Shown here in pieces: positions 21,257 to 29,797 of a DNA stretch of 30,353 bases. The stretch lies in contig JAZQER010000036.1 in assembly GCA_045539095.1 (NCBI GenBank), forward strand, positions 1 through 30,353, in the 5' to 3' direction. Below the pieces are notes generated by a model. That model was not told where the DNA came from and searched no databases. It worked only from the letters and a program-made list of their open reading frames with translations. Origin of the DNA: SFWF01 sp045539095. GTDB taxonomy: Bacteria > Bacillota > Clostridia > Oscillospirales > Acutalibacteraceae. Each line of letters starts with the position of its first letter. The first letter of the stretch is position 1. Both the position numbers and the translations under genes were made by a program.

Positions 21257-21910
21257 ATGGGAAGACTTATCGTAATAGAAGGGCTTGACGGAAGCGGAAA
21301 ATCTACACAGCTTGAGCTTCTCTTTAAAAATCTTCAGGATAAAGGTGTTGACTGCCGTTCGGTATCCTTCCCGAATTATGAGGACGACTCTTCGGCACTT
21401 GTGAAAATGTATCTTGCAGGGCAGTTTGGTTCTAAACCTGACGATGTCAATGCCTATGCTGCGTCCAGCTTTTATGCCGTTGACAGATACGCCTCCTTTA
21501 AAAAGGATTGGGGAGAGTATTATAACGGTGGCGGTACTGTAGTATCGGGACGATATGCTACCTCAAACGCCATACATCAATGTTCAAAGCTGCCTGAGGA
21601 AGATTGGGTAGAATTTTTATCCTGGATGTATGATTTTGAATATAAAAAGCTTGGCATACCCGAGCCTGATAAGGTGATATTCCTTGATATGCCAACTGAG
21701 ATATCACAGAAGCTTATGGATAAGAGATACGATGCCAACGGTGGTCACAAGGATATTCATGAAAGTGATATAGAATATCTTGACAAATGCCGCAAAGCCG
21801 CCCTGTTCACTGCAGAGTATTCGGGCTGGACAGTCATCTCCTGCGGACGTGACGGTGAACCCAGGACGATAGAAGATATTGCAGAAGAGATTCTTTCAAA
21901 GGTGATTTAA
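21257..21910 (+). CDS. tmk: Thymidylate kinase
   Basis: A 217-residue P-loop kinase that phosphorylates dTMP to dTDP. Walker A GLDGSGKST spans residues 9-17. The dTMP-binding region (SFPNYEDDSS, near residue 38) and a YAVDRYAS segment with the DR motif near residue 73 are present. A lid-like region follows near residue 150. It begins 2 bases after thyX and its stop overlaps the next ATG by one base (TAATG), so it is translationally coupled on both sides. Confidence 0.95.
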   Translation: MGRLIVIEGLDGSGKSTQLELLFKNLQDKGVDCRSVSFPNYEDDSSALVKMYLAGQFGSKPDDVNAYAASSFYAVDRYASFKKDWGEYYNGGGTVVSGRYATSNAIHQCSKLPEEDWVEFLSWMYDFEYKKLGIPEPDKVIFLDMPTEISQKLMDKRYDANGGHKDIHESDIEYLDKCRKAALFTAEYSGWTVISCGRDGEPRTIEDIAEEILSKVI

Positions 21911-22452
21911 TGATTTATGTATTTTTAGCCGACGGATTTGAAGAGATAGAAGCGCTCGCGACAGTAGATATACTCAGACGCGCAAATATAGAAACAAAAA
22001 CGGTTGGAGTCGGCGCAAAAACGATAAGCGGCACGCACGGCATTAAGGTTGAGGCGGATATTACAATAGACGAGACCTTGACCGATGGGCTGGAGGGTGT
22101 TGTTTTGCCGGGTGGACTGCCCGGAGCTTGGAACCTAAAGGACAACAAAAGGGTAGAGGAGCTGACTCGCTGGTGCAACGAGCACGGAAAGCTTGTTTCG
22201 GCAATATGCGCCGCACCGTCCGTCCTTGGCGATTGGGGCATCTTAAAAGGCAAAAAAGCCATATGTTACCCAGGCTTTGAAGATCGTCTTGTCGGAGCAG
22301 ATATAGTAGATGCTCCTGCGGTTTCTGACGGCAATATAGTTACGGGAAAAGGAGCGGGAACAGCCATCTGTTTTGCTTTAAAGATAGTCACAGAGCTTTT
22401 GGATGACAGTGCTGCTGAAAAAATAGGAGAGGGAATGCAATGCACCCGTTAG
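21910..22452 (+). CDS. DJ-1/PfpI family protein
   Basis: A 180-residue single-domain protein of the DJ-1/ThiJ/PfpI superfamily, in the YajL/DJ-1 branch. The nucleophile elbow AICAAPSVLG contains Cys100, and the N-terminal GFEEIEA supplies the glutamate that stabilises the cysteine. Members act as protein or nucleotide deglycases, glyoxalases or redox sensors, and the activity is debated for many of them. Its place between thymidylate kinase and 5-formyl-THF cyclo-ligase suggests housekeeping or damage control rather than a defined pathway. It overlaps the next gene by 13 bases. Confidence 0.9.
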   Translation: MIYVFLADGFEEIEALATVDILRRANIETKTVGVGAKTISGTHGIKVEADITIDETLTDGLEGVVLPGGLPGAWNLKDNKRVEELTRWCNEHGKLVSAICAAPSVLGDWGILKGKKAICYPGFEDRLVGADIVDAPAVSDGNIVTGKGAGTAICFALKIVTELLDDSAAEKIGEGMQCTR

Positions 22453-23066
22453 ATATAAGAAAGTACAAGCAGTCGATTCGTGAGAATTCCAAGCAACGGC
22501 GTTCTACGATGGATCCTGAGCTTAAAAAAAGCCTTGACCGAAAGATTGCAAAAAATGTTAGACAGCTTCGCGAATATCCATCAGCAAAGACGCTGCTTGT
22601 ATATGTTTCCACACCAATAGAGGTAGACACAAAAACAATCATAGAAAATGCGTGGGCAGACGGAAAAAAGGTCGCCGTTCCGCGTTGTATACCGGACACT
22701 CGCAATATGGAGTTTCACTATATTTCTTCATTTGAGGAGTTGTCGCCGGGAAGCTTTTCCGTGCTTGAGCCCTCTGAACATTTACCTATAGTTACGGATT
22801 TTTCAGACTGTTTGATGATAGTGCCGGGTATGCAGTTTGATATGAAAGGATATAGGCTTGGCTACGGTAAGGGGTATTATGACCGCTATATGGCAAGATT
22901 TAGCGGAAAAAGCGCCGGAATATGCTATTCCGATGAACTCAAACTTTATATGCATCACGGTCGGTATGACCGTACGGTAGATATGATAGTTACCGATGTA
23001 AAGATAAAAACCTGCAGAAAACAAGGTGATACACAATGGACAACCGAGAAAACAGAGAGCCTATAA
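22440..23066 (+). CDS. 5-formyltetrahydrofolate cyclo-ligase
   Basis: A 208-residue protein of the MTHFS/YgfA family, which converts 5-formyl-THF to 5,10-methenyl-THF with ATP. The basic N-terminal segment (KQSIRENSKQRR) is usual, as is the C-terminal block VPGMQFDMKGYRLGYGKGYYDRY, whose glycine-rich loop binds ATP and substrate. It keeps the folate pool usable for ThyX, which is encoded in the same operon. AGGAGAGGG precedes the ATG, which lies inside the DJ-1 gene; the 3' end overlaps mltG by 31 bases. Confidence 0.93.
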   Translation: MHPLDIRKYKQSIRENSKQRRSTMDPELKKSLDRKIAKNVRQLREYPSAKTLLVYVSTPIEVDTKTIIENAWADGKKVAVPRCIPDTRNMEFHYISSFEELSPGSFSVLEPSEHLPIVTDFSDCLMIVPGMQFDMKGYRLGYGKGYYDRYMARFSGKSAGICYSDELKLYMHHGRYDRTVDMIVTDVKIKTCRKQGDTQWTTEKTESL

Positions 23067-24202
23067 ACGAACAGGAAACGTTAGTCAATGAATTTATAAT
23101 CGGCGAGGGTTTTTCTATTGCTGAGGATGAAAAGACGGAGGAGACAAAAAAGTTAAAGAAGAACTATAAATCGCTCAAATCCTTGATTTGGGTGATAGTT
23201 ATAGTTGTTTTTTCTGTAGGTCTTTCGGCAGCTTTACTGATAGGCGCGTCGGATTTTTTGGGTATTGGCCCTAACAGGGGAAACGAGTATAGCATAGAAA
23301 TTCCCGCTGAAAGTAATCTTTCAGACATAGCCGATATACTTCACGAAAACAACATAATTGAGAGCAAGCTTCTGTTTAAGACCTATTCCCTTGTCAAGGG
23401 CTATCATAAGCGCTATCAGACAGGTGTTTTCATTATAAGTGATGAGGACGGATATTCGGGAATTGCTACAAAGCTTGTCCATGTAGGCGCCGAGATAACT
23501 ACTGTTACGATAATGATACCGGAAATGTCAAGCGTAGACGATATAATCGAGCTGCTTGCGGAACAGAATGTCGGAAATAAGGAAGAATTAAAAAAGGCTA
23601 TTCAAGAAACTGAGTATAAGTATGACTTTATAGACGCTATTCCCGACCAATCGGTGCAGTGGCGGCTTGAGGGTTATCTGTTTCCCGATACTTATGAATT
23701 CTACAACTACGATAACCCCGAAGAATGCGCCCGTCTTGCTATAGATAAAATGCTACGCACGATGACTGAGCGCTTCACAGAAGAGATGAGGGCTGAGGCT
23801 AAAAGCCGAGGCTACAGTATGCATGAAATACTGACTATGGCTTCTATAATTGAGCTTGAAGCGGGCGGTGCTGACTTTGAGGACAAGCAGAAGGTTGCTG
23901 AGGTATTTTATAACCGACTTAGCGATTGGGGAGATCAGGCATATCTTCAGTCCAACCCGACGAGAGATTATCCCTACGGCTCTGGCGCGTATAACACTTA
24001 TGAAAAAGCGGGACTTCCTATAGGACCTCTCTGTTCACCTAGCCTTGATTCTATTAAAGCGGCGCTTAACCCCTCGACCTCACAACCCGGTTATTACTAT
24101 TTTATAACCGATAAAGATATGAAATTCTATTATAACAAGACTTTAAATGCGCATATCAACACTCAGAACCGTTTGATGCGTGAGGGCAATTACGCAGGAT
24201 AG
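23036..24202 (+). CDS. mltG: Endolytic murein transglycosylase MltG
   Basis: A 388-residue membrane-bound enzyme that cleaves nascent glycan strands. A cytoplasmic N-terminal tail of about 47 residues is followed by one membrane helix (about 48-72), a LysM-like region, and the YceG catalytic domain. The catalytic glutamate is Glu273 in MASIIELEAG. LEGYLFPDTYEF and YNTYEKAGLPIGP are family blocks. It ends glycan polymerisation and sets strand length. AAGGTGAT precedes the ATG inside the previous gene. mltG followed by a U32 gene repeats the Bacillus yrrL-yrrN/yrrO order. Confidence 0.94.
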   Translation: MDNRENREPINEQETLVNEFIIGEGFSIAEDEKTEETKKLKKNYKSLKSLIWVIVIVVFSVGLSAALLIGASDFLGIGPNRGNEYSIEIPAESNLSDIADILHENNIIESKLLFKTYSLVKGYHKRYQTGVFIISDEDGYSGIATKLVHVGAEITTVTIMIPEMSSVDDIIELLAEQNVGNKEELKKAIQETEYKYDFIDAIPDQSVQWRLEGYLFPDTYEFYNYDNPEECARLAIDKMLRTMTERFTEEMRAEAKSRGYSMHEILTMASIIELEAGGADFEDKQKVAEVFYNRLSDWGDQAYLQSNPTRDYPYGSGAYNTYEKAGLPIGPLCSPSLDSIKAALNPSTSQPGYYYFITDKDMKFYYNKTLNAHINTQNRLMREGNYAG

Positions 24203-24209
24203 GAGAAAT

Positions 24210-25433
24210 ATGACAAATAATAAAATAGAGCTGCTTTGTCCTGCGGGGGATTTGACGCGGCTCAAGACCGCTGTCGATTTCGGAGCAGACGCAGTTTATC
24301 TTGCTGGCGAAGAATTCGGCATGAGAACCGCCGCCTCCAATTTCGGCGCAGATGATATGCGAGAGGGTATTAAGTATGCCCACGACAGGGACGTTAAAGT
24401 GCACGTCGCTTGCAACACTCTGCCGCATAATGATGAAATAATAAGAATTCCCGCCTTTTTAGAGCTGGTACAGGATCTGGGCGCAGATGCTATAATTGCC
24501 GCCGACTTAGGCACGATACAAATGGTCAAAAAATATGCACCAAAGTGTGAACTTCACGTATCTGTACAGTCAGGCATTGTGAATTACGAAACGGCAAATG
24601 CCTATTATGACCTTGGCGCAAAGAGGGTGGTAATAGCCCGCGAAATGTCGCTCGGCGAAATTGCCGAGATAAGGGCAAAGACACCGTCAGACCTTACCTT
24701 AGAGTGCTTTGTCCACGGCGCTATGTGCGTATCCTTTTCGGCGCGCTGCTTGCTTTCGAGCTATATGACCGGCAGAGATGCTAACCGCGGTGACTGCGCT
24801 CAGCCCTGCCGCTGGTCTTATTCCCTTGTGGAAACCAATCGCGAGGGTCAGCATTTTGATATTACGGAAACCGATAAAGGCACATATATATTAAATGCAA
24901 ATGACCTATGTATGGCAGAGCATCTGAAAGAGATGCGGCAGGCGGGTATCGGCAGTCTTAAAATCGAGGGAAGAGCAAAGTCTCAGTATTATGTTGCGGT
25001 TACAGCTAATGCTTACCGCGGTGCGCTCGACAGCCTTTATGCTTCGGGTGATGACTGGAAGTTGCCTGCTTGGGTCGGTGAAGAACTTAATAAGATAAGC
25101 CATAGAAATTACAGTACAGGATTTTATTTCGGCAGACCTGAAAATTCACAGACCTATTCGCACGCAGGCTATGTCAGAGACTACTCGGTTGCCGCCGTTG
25201 TTGACGGATATGAAAATGGCATGGTAACTGCGATACTTAAAAACAAGTTTCTGAAGGGTCAGGAGCTTGACTGTCTCGAAGCGGGAAGCGAGCCGTTCAA
25301 GGTGATTGCTAATGAGCTTTATAACGGTGAGGGAAGTCCGATAGAATCAGCTCCCCACCCCATGATGCAGATAAAGATACCTTTCCCGCGTCCGATTAAA
25401 TCGGGCTCTATGTTACGTATGAAATCAGAATAA
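24210..25433 (+). CDS. U32 family protein, probable tRNA hydroxylation enzyme (TrhP-like)
   Basis: A 407-residue protein annotated historically as peptidase U32. The N-terminal half is a TIM-barrel-like region starting ELLCPAGDLTRLKTAV. The family signature with cysteines Cys166, Cys173, Cys180, Cys196 and Cys200 (FVHGAMCVSFSARC and RGDCAQPCRW) is expected to hold an iron-sulphur cluster. Homologues TrhP/YrrO hydroxylate U34 of tRNAs and RlhA hydroxylates 23S rRNA, both using prephenate-derived chemistry. The context after mltG favours the TrhP type. The frame opens 30 bases earlier, but AGGAG precedes the ATG at 24210. Protease activity is unlikely. Confidence 0.88.
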   Translation: MTNNKIELLCPAGDLTRLKTAVDFGADAVYLAGEEFGMRTAASNFGADDMREGIKYAHDRDVKVHVACNTLPHNDEIIRIPAFLELVQDLGADAIIAADLGTIQMVKKYAPKCELHVSVQSGIVNYETANAYYDLGAKRVVIAREMSLGEIAEIRAKTPSDLTLECFVHGAMCVSFSARCLLSSYMTGRDANRGDCAQPCRWSYSLVETNREGQHFDITETDKGTYILNANDLCMAEHLKEMRQAGIGSLKIEGRAKSQYYVAVTANAYRGALDSLYASGDDWKLPAWVGEELNKISHRNYSTGFYFGRPENSQTYSHAGYVRDYSVAAVVDGYENGMVTAILKNKFLKGQELDCLEAGSEPFKVIANELYNGEGSPIESAPHPMMQIKIPFPRPIKSGSMLRMKSE

Positions 25434-25438
25434 TTAAA

Positions 25439-25476
25439 AGCTCCCGTGTCAACACTTGATACGGGAGCTGATTTTT
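25439..25476 (+). terminator. Hairpin between the U32 and PBP genes; its 3' arm carries the ribosome site
   Basis: A 12-bp stem AGCTCCCGTGTC/GATACGGGAGCT (one G-U) with a 7-base loop, then GATTTTT. GGGAG in the 3' arm (25463-25467) is 9 bases from the ATG at 25477. It could act as a terminator, an attenuator or a cover for the ribosome site. Confidence 0.7.
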
Positions 25477-27066
25477 ATGTTAAAGATGTCTGAACGGCGA
25501 GTAGCAATATGTTATTTTACAATGACAGTTGCAATGTTTCTCGTAATAATGAGGATTGTAAATATCGCGTTAGATTCCAAGTTTCAAGCGGTTGCCGCAA
25601 ACAATTCCATACGAACGGTAACGGTAGCCCGTCAGAGGGGCACCATATTTGACTGCAATATGAAGCCTATAACAAATTCAAAGAAGAAGTACACGAGCCT
25701 TATAACCGATATACCCGGGGCATCAGTCTCGCTTGCAGATTTGTTTGGTGAAAAGGAAGCGTCGGATATTTTAGGTGAGATAAGAAACGGATCGCTTCCT
25801 TTAATAACCTCTGACCGCGACATCTCAGGCAACGGAATAGTGTCCTATGGATACTGCGAGCATGAGCAATCTATTGCAAATCATATTATTGGATATATTG
25901 ATGAAAGCGGTCACGGCGTAAGCGGCCTTGAGGCAACATTCGACGAGCTCCTTTACAGTGACAGTTCGGTTAAGCTCTCGTTTGGAATTGATGGACTCGG
26001 AAGGCTGATTTCTGGCGACGGAATTAAATATGAATATGACAGAAATATTGAACAAAGCGGCGTTATGATAACAATCGATACCGACATACAGACCGTTGCC
26101 GAAAAAGCCGCTGATTCGCTTAATACGGGCGCGGTAGTCGTAAGCGAGATAAAAAGCGGGGAAATAAAGGCAATAGTAAGCCGTCCCGACTTTGATTTGG
26201 ATAACCTTTCCGAAGCGCTCCAAAATCAAGATTTGCCGCTTCTCAACCGAGCGATGATGACATATAATGTGGGTTCAGGCTTCAAGCCCTGCGTAGCGGC
26301 GGCAGCCCTCGAGGCAGGGTATGACGATTATCTTTGGTTTTGCTCCGGGTATTCCGATGTTGACGGACAGATATTCCGCTGTCATAAGACAACGGGACAT
26401 AAATGGCTTGACCTTGCAGGGGCAATAAAACATTCCTGCAACTCATTTTTCTATAGTCTCGCAATAGATGTGGGAGCCGAAAAAGTATACGATATGGCGC
26501 TCAAAGCAGGGTTTAACAACGCTGTCAGCTTTGGATACGGTATTTCTACCCGTTCATCACAAATAGGGGACCTTAGACGGCTTTCTGTATCTGAGAGAGC
26601 GCTTGCGAATTTGTCGATAGGTCAGGGAGAGCTTATGGTTTCGCCCATAGGGATACTTACGCTTTACTCAGCAATAGCTTCCAACGGCAGTTATTATCCT
26701 TTGAGCCTTATAAAAGGTGAAGTACAGGGCGGTAGTCTTGTTGAAAATACAGTAGAATACGAAAAAATATTCCTTATGAGAGAGTCGACCGCGGCAAAGC
26801 TAAGAGATTGCCTTCGGGGAGTTCTCGATGAAAACGGAACAGGATATATAGCCAAACCTAAAACTGTTTCTGCGGCGGGAAAGACCTCTACTGCCGAAAC
26901 AGGTATAGTTAAAGATGGCAAAGCTGTTACAAATACTTGGTTTTGCGGATTTTTCCCGTTTGATGAGCCCAAGTATGCAGTAGCGGTAATCGCAGAAAAC
27001 TCCGAAAAAGGTTGTGGAGATGTTTTTGCGAAAATTGCTGACGGAATAACCGCATTAAGAAATTAG
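25477..27066 (+). CDS. Penicillin-binding protein, class B transpeptidase-like
   Basis: A 529-residue protein with one N-terminal membrane anchor (about 11-34), a shortened dimerisation region (RQRGTIFDCNMKPIT near residue 53), and a transpeptidase domain. The active-site SxxK is Ser267-Gly-Phe-Lys270, SxN is SCN at 320-322, and the third motif reads KTS (AGKTSTAETG) instead of the usual KTG. It would cross-link peptidoglycan outside the membrane, perhaps in elongation, division or spore formation. It is shorter than SpoVD or FtsI. The start at 25477 is chosen because GGGAG lies 9 bases upstream; the frame itself runs back to 25456 through the hairpin. Confidence 0.9.
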   Translation: MLKMSERRVAICYFTMTVAMFLVIMRIVNIALDSKFQAVAANNSIRTVTVARQRGTIFDCNMKPITNSKKKYTSLITDIPGASVSLADLFGEKEASDILGEIRNGSLPLITSDRDISGNGIVSYGYCEHEQSIANHIIGYIDESGHGVSGLEATFDELLYSDSSVKLSFGIDGLGRLISGDGIKYEYDRNIEQSGVMITIDTDIQTVAEKAADSLNTGAVVVSEIKSGEIKAIVSRPDFDLDNLSEALQNQDLPLLNRAMMTYNVGSGFKPCVAAAALEAGYDDYLWFCSGYSDVDGQIFRCHKTTGHKWLDLAGAIKHSCNSFFYSLAIDVGAEKVYDMALKAGFNNAVSFGYGISTRSSQIGDLRRLSVSERALANLSIGQGELMVSPIGILTLYSAIASNGSYYPLSLIKGEVQGGSLVENTVEYEKIFLMRESTAAKLRDCLRGVLDENGTGYIAKPKTVSAAGKTSTAETGIVKDGKAVTNTWFCGFFPFDEPKYAVAVIAENSEKGCGDVFAKIADGITALRN

Positions 27067-27109
27067 TATATTTATCGAAAAACGAGAGCAATAGTAAAAG
27101 GAATGTACT

Positions 27110-27162
27110 TGAGGCACCCTCCGCAAGGAGGGCGTCTCAGTTATAATCGCAGTTTTGCGATT
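27110..27162. repeat. Pair of hairpins downstream of the PBP gene
   Basis: TGAG-gca-CCCTCC pairs with GGAGGG-cgt-CTCA around a GCAA loop (27110-27139). AATCGCA pairs with TGCGATT around GTTT (27145-27162). No T-run follows the first. They may be a degenerate palindromic repeat or a weak terminator. The rest of 27067-27262 shows no gene. Confidence 0.5.
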
Positions 27163-27262
27163 AAATGAATTACTACACATATCATTTGTGAAAAAGGGAG
27201 TTGTGTTTTGAATATTCATTATCCGTAGTATTTGCAAAATCTCAAAAATGATGTTTTAGGAC

Positions 27263-27291
27263 TTGACACAAAGGCCTTAAAAGCGTAAAAT
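27263..27291 (+). promoter_or_regulatory. Promoter of the nagA-like/nagB-like pair
   Basis: TTGACA (27263-27268), a 17-base spacer and TAAAAT (27286-27291). The start near 27298 leaves a leader of about 100 very AT-rich bases. I see no GntR-type operator palindrome there. Confidence 0.75.
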
Positions 27292-27401
27292 ACAATTACA
27301 GAATTTATTAAATAAGTTATATGCATTTACATTATGGAGATTCAATACGAATTTGTAAATAATAGTATTTGATATAGTCTGTAAAAGGAGGGTGTGTTAT
27401 A

Positions 27402-28541
27402 ATGTTAGCAATTAAAAACGCAACACTTATTATGCGTGACCACTTTATCCCTGATGCAGTCCTCCTTATTGAGGACGGTAGGATAGTCGATTTCGGTGAG
27501 ATGAGAAAACTTGCTGTTCCTGATGGCTGCGAGGTTATAGATGCAGAGGGATTTTATGTAGGCCCCGGATTTGTCGATATACATACACATTCAGACGGAT
27601 ATGTTTTCATACAGGACGAACCCGAAAAGGCTTGTCAGCATCACTTAAAGCATGGTACCACCTCGCTTTGTCCCGCGCTTTATTACAGTATGAACACCGA
27701 AGGTTATCTTGCGGCTATTGCGACCCTCAAAGAAGCAATGAAGAAGAAAGAATGCTGCAATATAATCGGCTTCTATATGGAAGGCCCCTATCTTAATCCT
27801 AAGTTCGGCTGCGACCGCGAGTCTAATCCCTGGAAGGGACCCGTAGATAAGAAGGATTATCAGCCGATAATTGATGCAGCATATGACCTTGCTAAGGTTT
27901 GGGCTCTTGCACCCGAGAGGGAGAATATACTTGATTTCGTAAAAGATGTTAAGGCTAAGAATCCTGCTGCCGTTTTCTCGGTGGCTCACAGTGAGGCCGA
28001 GCCCGAGCAGATAGAAGCAATAATGCCCTACGGTCTCAAGATAGGTACACATCATCTCAACGCTACGGGAACACTTCAAAAATATCCTGAGTGCAGAACT
28101 CCATGTGTTGATGAAACGGTTCAGTATAACCGCGAAATCTATGCCGAGCTTATCTGCGACAGTATCGGAATACATGTTGATCCATATCTGCTTCGTCTGA
28201 ATAGAAAAATAAAGGGTGATGACAGAATTATCCTTGTCTCTGATGCGTATGCCTCGGACGGACCTGTTCCGGAGGGTTATGACGGAGTTGACGACATCAA
28301 TTTTGACCATATGGGCGAGATCGCAGGCTCTAAAATGACTCTTGATATATCTTGCCGCAATATGATAAAGCATACAGGAGCTTCTCTTGTTGATGTTTTC
28401 AAATTTGCATCCTACAACCCCTCTCGCGCTATCGGTATGCTTGACCGCGGTGAGATAGCAAAGGGCAAGGTGGCAGACCTTGTAGTGGTTGATCACAAGA
28501 TGAAGGTCCATAAGGTCTTTAAGGACGGGAAAGCCGTCTAA
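27402..28541 (+). CDS. N-acetylglucosamine-6-phosphate deacetylase-like amidohydrolase
   Basis: A 379-residue amidohydrolase-superfamily protein of the NagA type. Metal and substrate residues can be placed in GFVDIHTHS (HxH), YMEGPYLNP (glutamate ligand), VAHSEAE and THHLNA (histidines), and LVSDAYASDG (catalytic aspartate). The canonical reaction removes acetate from GlcNAc-6-phosphate to give GlcN-6-phosphate, cytoplasmic, feeding amino sugars into glycolysis. The HTHS form and the CDRESNPWKG loop differ from E. coli NagA, so a related N-acyl sugar phosphate is possible. AAAGGAGG precedes the ATG. The nagB-like gene follows 69 bases later, probably in the same transcript. Confidence 0.87.
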   Translation: MLAIKNATLIMRDHFIPDAVLLIEDGRIVDFGEMRKLAVPDGCEVIDAEGFYVGPGFVDIHTHSDGYVFIQDEPEKACQHHLKHGTTSLCPALYYSMNTEGYLAAIATLKEAMKKKECCNIIGFYMEGPYLNPKFGCDRESNPWKGPVDKKDYQPIIDAAYDLAKVWALAPERENILDFVKDVKAKNPAAVFSVAHSEAEPEQIEAIMPYGLKIGTHHLNATGTLQKYPECRTPCVDETVQYNREIYAELICDSIGIHVDPYLLRLNRKIKGDDRIILVSDAYASDGPVPEGYDGVDDINFDHMGEIAGSKMTLDISCRNMIKHTGASLVDVFKFASYNPSRAIGMLDRGEIAKGKVADLVVVDHKMKVHKVFKDGKAV

Positions 28542-28610
28542 GAAAGTTAATTTCCGGCAATGTGTCGGTTAAAATTAAAAAAATAAATATACATAAAGGA
28601 GATTGAAATT

Positions 28611-29582
28611 ATGAGTTTCATTACCGATCCCGCAACGAAATTCGATTTCCAGCCCCACGAGTTCGTCCCCTTCAAGGATAAGAAGGTTTGCGAATATGTG
28701 CGCAACCTCAGTGGCAAGGATCTTGAAAAGAGAGAGCCTTGGTGGCATCCCGAGTTCGAAGTAAAGGTTATGATGAACCCCCATCCCGTTCTCATTTCCA
28801 CACTCTTTACCCGTCTTAAGGCGGCAAGCGAGGCAGGAAAGAGCTTCACTATGATCCTCGGCAACCCCGAGCCCGACACCTACATTCCGCTTGCTCAGCT
28901 TATCAACTACTTCAAGGTTGACTGCTCTAAGGTTCACCTCGTAGCAGAGGATGAGTGGGCAGACGAGAACGGAAACATCGCTCCCATCACTTACGGTGCA
29001 GGCTTCGCTCATTCTATGATTAAGTATCTTTATGAGCAGATTGATCCTAAGCTCCGTATGCCTATGGAAAATGTTCATTTCCCCACAAATGCTAACATTA
29101 AAGATTATTCCAAGATAATCGACGATATCACCGAGGGAACCGGTGCAGATATCGCATCTACCTCACCCGGATGGGCAGGACATATGGCATTCGTTGATCC
29201 GATTCCTGAGTTCATTGGAAGCGGAGATATCGAAGAGTGGCTCAACCAGCCCGCTCAGATTGTTAAGCTCCACCCCATGACCATTATGCAGAACTCCCTC
29301 AACGGAACCTTCGGTCAGTCGGGTGACATCGCAAACGTTCCTCCTTGCGCTGCTACTATAGGACCTCTCGACGTAATGAGAGCAAAGGAGAGAATCGAAG
29401 TCCATGCACTTGCAACCTGTGGCACCTTCTCCTCATGGCAGAGAATGACCAGCCGTCTTTGCACTCATGGTCCTATCACACCCTATCTCCCCAGCACAAT
29501 GCTCCAGACCAAGAAAACTCAGGTTTACATCTCGGAAGAGCTTGCAGCTCCGTTCGAGTGCTGGGAAAAGGTCGGCTACTAA
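28611..29582 (+). CDS. Glucosamine-6-phosphate deaminase/isomerase-like protein with altered active site
   Basis: A 323-residue member of the NagB/6-phosphogluconolactonase fold. Recognisable blocks are the phosphate loop region MILGNPEPDTYIPLAQL (the family LPTGxTP position), AEDEWADENG (the family MDEY position, Asp114 kept), and SPGWAGHMAFVDP (residues 185-197). In NagB the last block reads GxGxDGHxAFNEP. Here the aspartate before GH is Ala189, His191 remains, and the glutamate of NEP is aspartate. It follows a NagA-like gene, so a GlcN-6-phosphate-type substrate fits, but chemistry may differ. Codon choice leans strongly to C-ending codons, which suggests high expression. AAAGGAG precedes the ATG; a strong terminator follows. 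Confidence 0.78.
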   Translation: MSFITDPATKFDFQPHEFVPFKDKKVCEYVRNLSGKDLEKREPWWHPEFEVKVMMNPHPVLISTLFTRLKAASEAGKSFTMILGNPEPDTYIPLAQLINYFKVDCSKVHLVAEDEWADENGNIAPITYGAGFAHSMIKYLYEQIDPKLRMPMENVHFPTNANIKDYSKIIDDITEGTGADIASTSPGWAGHMAFVDPIPEFIGSGDIEEWLNQPAQIVKLHPMTIMQNSLNGTFGQSGDIANVPPCAATIGPLDVMRAKERIEVHALATCGTFSSWQRMTSRLCTHGPITPYLPSTMLQTKKTQVYISEELAAPFECWEKVGY

Positions 29583-29612
29583 TATACAAATTGTATATAG
29601 CTTCAAAAAAGT

Positions 29613-29646
29613 ATCGGGAATGTCTGAACGGACATTCCCGATTTAA
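29613..29646 (+). terminator. Terminator of the nagA-like/nagB-like unit
   Basis: A perfect 12-bp stem ATCGGGAATGTC/GACATTCCCGAT with loop TGAACG, then TTAATT. It lies 30 bases after the stop codon. Confidence 0.8.
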
Positions 29647-29660
29647 TTATGAGAATCATA

Positions 29661-29730
29661 ACCACCGGTAAACCGGTGGTATGCACCACCCCTATAAGGG
29701 GTGACTACTGGCTTAGCCCCTAAAAGGGGC
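29661..29730. repeat. Three tandem hairpins at the 3' end of the IS200-like element
   Basis: ACCACCGG-TAAA-CCGGTGGT, then CACCCCT-ATA-AGGGGTG, then GCCCC-TAAAA-GGGGC. All stems are perfect. Subterminal hairpins recognised by TnpA are a feature of IS200/IS605 ends. Confidence 0.65.
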
Positions 29731-29763
29731 ACTGAAAGTTTAGCAACGCATTACAATCTCGGG

Positions 29764-29792
29764 CAGCCGCTCACGTGCGGCTGTCTTTTTTT
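29764..29792 (+). terminator. Intrinsic terminator facing tnpA
   Basis: CAGCCGC/GCGGCTG stem (7 bp) with loop TCACGT, then TCTTTTTTT on the plus strand. It would stop rightward transcription from outside before it enters tnpA antisense, a known way by which IS200 elements are protected from impinging transcription. Confidence 0.75.
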
Positions 29793-29797
29793 GCCTT

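Noticed and set aside
27645..28511. 288-codon minus-strand frame opposite the nagA-like gene
   Set aside because: It is long but runs antisense to a gene with all catalytic motifs. There is no ribosome site, and the sequence is rich in Cys/Tyr/Ile as typical for antisense frames.
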